In this document: one piece after another, positions 56,581 through 64,000 of the stretch
Layout of the letters: each line of letters begins with the position of its first letter
Numbering within the stretch: position 1 is the stretch's first letter
From: Vandiemenella viatica
Taxonomy: Eukaryota > Arthropoda > Insecta > Orthoptera > Morabidae
Assembly: GCA_031002005.1 (NCBI GenBank)
Contig: CM061918.1
Span: 38,258,947 to 38,322,946 of the forward strand
Direction: 5' to 3'
Length of the DNA stretch: 64,000 nt
Position numbers and translations under genes: made by a program
Notes under the pieces: generated by a model
The model's input: only the letters and a program-made list of their open reading frames with translations
What the model was told of the DNA's origin: nothing
Databases searched by the model: none

Positions 56581-57760
56581 ATTCTCACAATACCTTTTAT
56601 TACTATTTCTTCATGCATGGAAATCAGTAGGCTATATTTTTGCAGTAATCAGCAAAAATGCGTATTTTTAGGCATTATTTTTTTTTTAATTTTCAAGCAG
56701 CTTTGGGACCAAAAGACATAAAATTTAGACGAAAATTTCGAGAACATTCTCTTTCAAGTAAAAGAGATTCACTAAATCACTGTATATGTAAAACAATTGT
56801 GTAATTTTTAGCTTGGATTGACATATATAAAATGTACTGGACCAAATGTGATAAATTTAAATAGGGCTGATTTTAGTTCATTCGTCACCTAAAAAATCAT
56901 TTACACAAATCAATAATAGAGTTTCGGAACAATTGGGTCGCACACATTAAAAAAAGAAAAAATTTCATATTAGTGGAATTGAGAACCTTCTCCTTTTCGA
57001 AGTCGGTTAAAAAGTCTTATTCATATTTGATCAACTACTTTATTAATAAATCCTCAAAAATGTGTTTATCCTCTGCAAGAACTGCCATGTAAGTGAGCAG
57101 AGTCATATCTTTTTAGAGCAAGCCGCTCATGAGTAGCTCATTATTTGCGCAGACTGTTTCTTGTTTTAGGCGCCCTCCACTCATTTAGCGAAGTCGCCGG
57201 ACAGAAGAGAAAATTACACAGCACCTCATTTCGCCAGGATAGTAGCACCACCCGCGCAATAGAGGGAAACAAGCATTGCTCCACAGTGAAAAACCGAACT
57301 TTCGCAAATTTTTAATTACGTATCAGACGGAAAAGGAGAACACGATAAGTTCGTTTCCAAAGTTAGTTCGTGGAGTTATTTGACCTACAAACGTCGCTCC
57401 GTTCTCTTATCCGCGGAGTGGGGAAAAACGTGTAAACTCTTCGTTCACATTAATGCGGGTTGCGGGATAACTTGGTCCTTATCGAAGTGAATCTTTGGTC
57501 ACATTGTAGGATGAAGTGCTAAGCAGCAATCTCTTCGCTTTTAAGGGTTGTCACCCTAAATCAGTTCATCAAATACATTGAAGGAATTAAAAAAAATCCT
57601 ACATGGCAAAAGTAGATCGGAGGGAAAATAATACTCAAAGAATTTATGATAAAAAATATAAGAAGAAGAAAGGGGTCAATAGATGTGTTAAGGAAACTGT
57701 CAACGAAGCGTGCGCCCCATTTCAATTATTTTTTAAATATTATTTCGCTCAAGGTTTTAC

Positions 57761-57973
57761 GCAATATCGAGGTCATTAGAGGAGGGAGAGGAGTGGGGAC
57801 GAGGAACGGCAAGGAATTCGCCCATGGCCTTTTAAGGTAAACGCCCCGGTATTCACCTGGAGTGATTCTGGGAAACTACGGAAGAATAAAATCTGGATGG
57901 CTGGACGGAGAATTGAAGTCGCATCCTCCCGAATGCGAGGCCATAGCATTATCACTCACTCACCACGCTTGGT
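57761..57973 (-). mobile_element. SINE, diverged (right-arm copy)
   Basis: Minus-strand partner of the SINE at 17,735-17,950, at the matching position and with similar decay of the B box. Confidence 0.85.
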
Positions 57974-58540
57974 AATTGTGCCTTTACACGCCAATGTGGC
58001 TCTGCGCGTTACCGTGATGGTTTCCTGCTCCTGACAAGGGGTTTACTGGTTCAAGTCCCGGGAATAGAGTAAACTTTCATCATCAGCACTTCAATATGTG
58101 ACACCCAGTAACGGCCTGAGAGAGAGTAAAGGGTCTCAATAAAAAAATTAATAATAAAATAAGATGGACATTTATATATTCAGGAAAGGTTAATAATTCT
58201 ACCATTTGTTTCTATTAAAATATAATTGTCTATGTTACTTATAATTCAAGGATAGAATAAATATCGTCTACGGCAACAATACTCCTCCAAATTTCATTTA
58301 GATGTGATGATTTTAAAGTCCTGTCAAAATTCAATTTGTGAAACATTTTTAGTTTCACTGGCACCCAGCGAAAATTCCTGATTTGCTTAAAGATAAAAGT
58401 TTATACTTTAATAAGAAGTGTACACCTCAGAAGAGTAGCCCTGATGAGCTGGAACTGCACTTCACCCTCTACTTTGTTTCCTCTCTCAGCCATAATTACA
58501 GTGAGCACACCATCACAGTTATCAACAACCACGTAAACGC

Positions 58541-58880
58541 TCAAACAAAACACTGAAATGCCAAGTCATAGGATACTTCCCAATATTCTGTGGAACCCAT
58601 TCTGCCCAGCAACCCGACGTAGCATCGACTCATAAAGTCGTTGGAAGTCCCTTGAAGCAAATATCCAACCATTCTTCTACTACAGTCGTCCATAGTTGCT
58701 GAAGTGTTGTCGGTGCATAGACCTTGTGCACCAGCTGACCTTTCGGTAATGTCCCCGATATATTCGACTGGATTAGTGTTCGGTGATATAAGTAGCCAAA
58801 TCATTCGCTGCAATTATCCAGAACGTCCCTGAAGCCAATTGTGAATGATTTTGGTTCAGTCTTACACATTTTGGTACTGT
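58541..58880 (-). pseudogene. Tc1-like transposase C-terminal remnant (right-arm copy)
   Basis: The minus-strand frame 58,813-58,541 reads MIWLLISPNTNPVEYIGDIT, with the SPxxNPxE motif around the last catalytic residue. The partner is at 16,855-17,165. Disrupted by stops. Confidence 0.75.
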
Positions 58881-59059
58881 AAAAATTCATCGTTGTTTGG
58901 GTACACGGAGGTTATGAATTACTTATGCTAGTCTTGGTAAACCCATTCTCCTCTTTTCTCCCGCAAACGATAAACGTTCCTTGCCATTAGGGTTCGGTTG
59001 CATTTCTTTTGAATCTTTATCTTTGGTTCCTTATAAGCCAGGATACTCTATTCTTCTCT

Positions 59060-59296
59060 CCGAGCGTCGTGGTGTAACGGTTAGCTTTCTGCCCTCACAT
59101 TAGGGAGGACGCCGGTTCGAATCCCCGTCCGGGCATCCAGGTTTGGGTTTTGCATGGTTTCCAAAATCACCCCAGGCAAATGCCGGGATGCTTCCTTCAA
59201 AAGGCCATGGCCGAATTCCTTCCCATTCCTTGCCCCTCATCGTTACCCGTCTCTAAAGACCTCGCTGTTAAGAGACGTTAAGCAGTTAAAAAAAAA
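59060..59296 (+). mobile_element. Full-length SINE (right-arm copy)
   Basis: Head CCGAGCGTCGTGGTGTAACG, perfect B box GGTTCGAATCC, body, GAGACGTTAAGCAGTT end and A tail. TSD CTATTCTTCTC occurs on both sides. Same insertion as 16,431-16,669. Confidence 0.92.
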
Positions 59297-59730
59297 TCTA
59301 TTCTTCTCATGTCATTGCGCAGTCCGTTAGGTCAGTTTCCTCAGATAGGTTTGGAAAAATCTATTTTTCGTAAGACACCAGCTCGATCACAATAGTTTCA
59401 AATTGTTTAGGATTTTGCAATTCTTAGATTCCGCTTTTCAATTCTTTCGACTCCACACGCATCTCTATGTGCTCAAGTTGTTGTTTTATAACAGTCTTTA
59501 CCATCCTAATGTTGATTCCATCTGAACGTTTGAATTCCCACGCATGTTTATTTTATTTTTTTCTATGATTTTAATTTCAGATCATCCTTTCGTCAAGGTC
59601 CGGTACTGTATAACTTCTTTCTGTGTCTAGTTCTCCTCATTATTTCTTCATCATTGTCTGTTCTTTCCCACTCCTAACTCTTCCTCGATATGATAATTTC
59701 CCTTTTACCGATATTCTTCCTTTTAACACA

Positions 59731-61606
59731 AGAAGCAAAGGAAGATACATGCACGATCAAAAAGGACGATGCATCGGACTGATTTAGATAAGCTAGAGGA
59801 GATAAGGGGACTTGTTAAGAATGCGATGCGTGAGGCCTTTAATAACTTTCGTGAAAATTCTCTCTCTAAGAGCCTCACTGAAAACCCTAAGAAATTTTGG
59901 TCGTATGTAAAAAAAGTTAGTTGTAGTGGGAGCAATAAGCCAGTTCTAATAAAAGACGGACGGGAAGTTGAAGACAGCCGCGACAAGGCTACCGTATTTA
60001 ACACCGAATTCAAAAATTCATTCACGCGAGAAAACATGGAAAACATCCCCACTTTACCACATCGTGTGGAATTAGAGATGGATCCGATAGAAATTGATAG
60101 CGTAGGAATTGTAAAGCAATTAAAACTCCTGAAGTGGGGTAAAGCGCCGGGTCCCGATGGTATACCGGTAAGAGTATTTTCTGAATACGCGGAGGATATT
60201 GAACCATTTCTGTCAGATATATTCCGTAAATCACTAGAAGAGAGAAAAGTACCTTCTAGCTGGAAGATAGCCCAGGTAATTCCCGTTTTTAAGAAAGGAG
60301 ATCGGAGTGATCCTAGGAATTATCGGCCCATATCTCTAACATCGGTCTGCAGTAGAATTCTGGAACATGTCATATGCTCGAACATAATGAAGTTTCTAGA
60401 TGAGAACGAGTTACTTACACCATGTCAACACGGATTTCGGAAGAAGAGATCGTGTGAAACACAATTGGCCCTATTTTCCCACGACATAATGAAAGTTATA
60501 GATGCAGGTTCGCAAGTTGATGCAGTTTTTTTTGGATTTTCAGAAAGCTTTTGATTCTGTGCCACACAACCGACTTTTAGCGAAGATTCGAGCTTACGGT
60601 ATTTCGGCTCAGATTTGCGAGTGGATACGTGATTTTCTAACTGGTCGATCACAGTATGTCATTGTTGACGGGGAAGCCTCTTCTAAGATAAATGTTACTT
60701 CGGGCGTTCCTCAAGGAAGTGTAATAGGTCCACTTCTTTTCTTAATATTTATAAACGATCTAGGTGACAACGTCAAATGCTGGTTGCGATTGTTTGCCGA
60801 CGATACGGTTATCTGTAGGGAAATAAAGTGCTCCGACGATTGCTTAGAAATTCAGCGTGATTTGGATGCTATTTTCGATTGGTGCCGTAAATGGCAGCTT
60901 ACACTAAATTGCAAAAAGTGCAAGGCAATGCGGATAAGTAACAAAAAGAATCAGTTTGTTCACGATTACAAAATAAACAATTCAGCTGTTGACACGGTTG
61001 ATTCCGTGAAGTATCTGGGGGTGATAGTACAAAGCAACATGAAATGGGACATGCACATAACTTCCGTCGTAGGCAAGGCTAATTCTAAATTACGATTCAT
61101 AGCTCGTATTTTGAGGAATTGTAATGCTCATACAAAGGAGATAGCGTATAAAACACTAGTGCGTCCGCATCTGGGTTACTGTTGTGGGGTTTGGGATCCG
61201 TATCGCAAGGTTCTGATTGACTCAGTTGAGAGGGTGCAGAGGAGAGCTGCTAGATTCGTGACTTGTTGTTACAGCCCTTATGAAAGCGTTACAGATTTGA
61301 TACATAGATTGGGCTGGGATAGTTTGGAAGACAGACGACGTAGCTTGCGTTCGAATTTGTTGGAGAATATGCGAAAAAATTTAAATTTCGAGTGCAATGA
61401 AATACTTCTTCCGCCAACCTATTTAGGTCGCAATGACCGGAGGGATAAGATTAGAGAAATAAGATGCCGTACTGATACTTATATGTATTCCTTCTTTCCT
61501 CGCACTATTCGGGATTGGAATGGGTGGGTTTAGGATTGGTGCTTAGCACCCTCTGCCACCCACAATTTTTGTGATTTGCAGAGTATGGATGTAGATGTAG
61601 TTGTAG
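59731..61606 (+). mobile_element. CR1/Jockey-like LINE, 5'-truncated, TSD AACACA
   Basis: The left arm preserves the empty site (around 15,990), which fixes the insertion to 59,731-61,606. AACACA lies at 59,725-59,730 and again at 61,607-61,612. The 3' end has GGATGTAGATGTAGTTGTAG, a short repeat tail in place of poly(A). The endonuclease half is lost by 5' truncation. Confidence 0.93.
59769..61533 (+). pseudogene. CR1/Jockey-like LINE reverse transcriptase, nearly intact
   Basis: In order: GKAPGPDGIP, FKKGDRSDPRNYRPISLTS, HGFRKKRS, FQKAFDSVPH (catalytic region A), GVPQGSVIGPLLFLIFINDL, LFADDTVICRE (catalytic FADD box), YLGVIVQSNMKWDMHI, RPHLGYCCGVWDPYR and SFFPRTIRDWN near the end (stop at 61,533). 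The only break seen is one extra T in an eight-T run (60,526-60,533), which splits the frame (59,769-60,554 and 60,502-61,533). This may be a real mutation or a homopolymer error. Open sequence continues upstream to the truncation point, so ATG 59,769 is internal. Without its own endonuclease it would not be autonomous. Confidence 0.9.
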
Positions 61607-61619
61607 AACACATCTGAAT

Positions 61620-62633
61620 TTAACTGTTGATCCACCGAATTTAAATTGATATCTATCTTTTCTTCCTCAATGCTACCAAATCCTACTGAATCTATTCTAT
61701 AACTTTCTCATTTATTGGTATTTTCTGATAAACTAGTTTTTGGGAGAATATCTTGGTTTTCCTCTGTGTTTTCTTTTTCCTTCGCTTCCATTGACGACGA
61801 ACCATTCTACATCATTGCTGCTTTTCTCCGTATTTATTTATTCGATATCTTTACGTCCTTTTCCTTTAGCCATGAATTACACAATTCTAGTGGCTTATCT
61901 GCCCTGCACTGTTCCGTTTCCTTAACATACTGATCAACCATTTTATCTTCATCATTTGTTTTTGTTTTCACTTTTGTTTCCACAGTGTTGAGAGTTCCAC
62001 ACAGTGCTTATATACGTATTCTCCACTTCTTCCCTATCTCTTCTTGCATTCAGTCTTCCACCTCGTCCTGCTCTTCGACTTCCCGATATCGATCGGATCA
62101 CCCTGACTTGGGCTTCAGCTTTCCGATACGTCTCTATGGTGTCCTGAGCCATTCCCTGCTGTCGGCTTTCTCTGTTTATCTTGCCTTAGATTGTTACTCT
62201 TTTCTTCACAACGCCTCCTATTGTCATTGTTGCTGTTTGCCAATATTTATTCTTTCGCCTGTTATCGTCTATCTCTCTTCACCACATATTGTGACAATTT
62301 GCTTATACAGTACATTTTCATCCAATCCTCGCTATTCCATCATCGTCTCGCCATATATCCTGCTTACTGTACTCAGAAACCCTTATACGTTATACCACTG
62401 TATTATAGCTATCTTCTCCTGTATATTCCATCGTAACTTCCTCTATAATATTTCGACTCTTTTTTTTTTCATTATCAATACTCGAAGATAAATAATTCCT
62501 ACACAGAACTCCAATAAACTCCCACCTTATCTACTGTCCCATAATTTGTTTCTTATTGTTCTCTGGAATTCTTTCGACCAATAGTTCTTACGAAAAGTCC
62601 TTTAGAATCCATGAATCTCACTAGCCCCTTCAG
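61620..62633 (-). pseudogene. Broken retroelement-like coding region in right arm
   Basis: Partner of 14,901-16,430 on the minus strand, on the 3'-coordinate side of the LINE. The 66-residue minus-strand frame at 61,952-62,152 is almost identical to 15,393-15,593. No domain recognised. Confidence 0.3.
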
Positions 62634-62845
62634 CTAATAGAGGTGAATCAAGGTCACTCTATCTATCCCCAGTCTGCTGGTCTTAACCCAACATGGGAAG
62701 GGGAAAGTACCCTCTGAGAAATTTGGCAACCACCTGCCTGCACACAGGATCCTATTGGTGGGGTAGACAACGGGAGTAGGGGTGGGGCAAGGAGAATATG
62801 ACCTTGAGCCGCCAATTGAGCGTGAACAGGGTATAGAATTGTTTA
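62634..62845. mobile_element. MITE with AAGGTCA ends (right-arm copy)
   Basis: Reverse-complement partner of 14,693-14,900, same imperfect inverted ends. Confidence 0.65.
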
Positions 62846-62981
62846 TGTCGCTAGCCCAACCATACGTCTTCTCCTTGAAAAGGTTCTTTAGGTAGCTTAT
62901 TTTCAAGCAATCCAATCAGTAAATAGGTAACTCATTTCTGTCTTTGATCTTAAATACGACAGGATGCATGCTACCCTTAGA

Positions 62982-63400
62982 TTAAAAAACGATATCAGGT
63001 AATAAAAAATGATCTTTCAATTTTCCCACCCGTATCTTTGTTGCTGATATAATACACATTAACTCGTATGGACTGGACTCACGAACTTCAACATTTCCTC
63101 TCATTTTATTATCTTGCACTTCTGCCTTGTTTTCCTCACGATCCACGCCTTGCCACATAACTGGAGTCTCTTCTTTCGGCACTTGAACTATTTCCTTTTG
63201 TTGCCCCTCCAAATAATTGCATATACTTTTTCGTTCTATAAGACTAGCATTAATTATTTGGTCCTCTCTAGCGTTATTACAATCTCCGACAGAAGTATCA
63301 TTGTTTATTACTTCACTCCACGCGATTTACTCACAAATCTTCCCAATTTCACAACAGAAATCTTCTTTACGGCCTGCAGTTCTGACTTTAGGCTTGTAAT
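62982..63400 (-). pseudogene. Lys/Glu-rich coding remnant (right-arm copy)
   Basis: Partner of 14,079-14,456. A minus-strand frame of 76 residues (62,982-63,212) starts MEGQQKEIVQVPKEETPVMW and continues past the point where the left-arm copy has a stop. Probably retroelement-derived; no domain recognised. Confidence 0.35.
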
Positions 63401-63669
63401 CATTTGCATCCTCGTTTTCTTTCTTTCCTGCACGACACGATCCAACTTATTTACCAAAATTCTCAATAACCGTTCGGAATTTAATTTTCACCTTTGTATC
63501 GGCTCAGATAGACTTGGAGTGTTTAATATTTCATCCTCTCACGAATCATTAAATCAAGTTCACTCCGTAGTCATATCATTATCTATATCTCTTGTATTTT
63601 CCATAAATTATTCAGTAAATCATAACCCCACAGTACAAAAATAACCCGTTTATTTAGTAATTACTTCAT

Positions 63670-63757
63670 AAGGTCATTAGAGGCGGGATGGGACTGGGGA
63701 CAAGGAACGTGAAGGAATTCGGCCATGGCCTTTCTGAAGGAAGCATCCCGGCATTAT
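63670..63757 (-). mobile_element. SINE 3' half (right-arm copy, head deleted)
   Basis: Minus strand: AATGCCGGGATGCTTCC, CCATGGCCGAATTCCTTC, and CTCTAATGACC at the end. It corresponds to the 3' half of 13,591-13,825; the 5' half and adjacent DNA were lost at an AATG microhomology. Confidence 0.85.
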
Positions 63758-64000
63758 AGCTAGATTCTTAACTATAAGAAGGGATCTATTATGCTAGTTC
63801 CTTTTCTTCAGAACATCAAATAATTTCCTTCGTCGTGTCAAGCAGGTTACAAAATTTTTTCTTAATATTAATACATATTAATCGCAACTCAGACCAAAGA
63901 TACTTTATAGTACTATCTTTGCTCTGTAATACATTTGGACCACACCAGTTCGTCTCTGCACAAATCATCACGCAGTCTTTTTTAAGCACTTCCTCCTATT

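Larger units (their letters stand above)
55507..64000. repeat. Right arm of long inverted duplication
   Basis: Reverse complement of 13,239-20,229, continuing to the window end. Compared with the left arm it has an additional LINE (59,731-61,606) and lacks a few hundred bases including the first half of a SINE (junction near 63,757). It begins directly at the N gap, so its inner boundary is unknown. Confidence 0.9.

Overview
This window is eukaryotic, AT-rich and crowded with mobile elements. The element mix (a very abundant tRNA-headed SINE, RTE-like and CR1/Jockey-like LINEs, a Penelope-like element, Ty3/gypsy-type LTR elements, hAT, mariner/Tc1, Harbinger-like and Helitron remnants) suggests an arthropod, most likely an insect. 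The SINE reminds me of those in cockroaches and termites, but I cannot verify that here. I find no convincing host protein-coding gene, rRNA or functional tRNA gene. The window looks intergenic or intronic.

Layout. 0-13 kb: fold-back and MITE-like repeats, a degenerate gypsy-type element (2.4-5.3 kb) interrupted by a solo LTR, LINE 3' ends, a Tc1 remnant and a Harbinger-like element. 13.2-20.2 kb: left arm of a long inverted duplication. 20.7-32.9 kb: a 1,011-bp solo LTR, a Helitron-like element with about eight ~140-bp internal repeats, several SINEs, hAT MITEs and an RTE fragment. 32.9-37.2 kb: a very young, structurally complete LTR retrotransposon that encodes only one gag-like protein. 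37.3-44 kb: a second copy of the 1,011-bp solo LTR in the opposite orientation, a three-level nest (solo LTR in RTE LINE in a Tigger-like element), and a Penelope-like GIY-YIG remnant with a possible hammerhead core. 44-54.5 kb: a fold-back with ~280-bp arms, TTAA-flanked MITEs, an RTE LINE, a mariner-like element with a truncated transposase, and a hAT element nested inside another mariner-type MITE. 54,507-55,506 is a 1,000-N assembly gap. 55.5-64 kb: right arm of the inverted duplication, carrying one extra 1.88-kb LINE.

How the parts relate. Element boundaries rest mainly on visible target-site duplications (TSDs), terminal inverted repeats and the empty site in the other duplication arm. 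The relative order of several events can be read. SINEs and a Tc1 remnant were present before the 7-kb segment was duplicated; the LINE at 59.7 kb inserted afterwards; the LTR element at 32.9 kb has near-identical LTRs and is the youngest clear insertion. Coordinates of degenerate elements are approximate.
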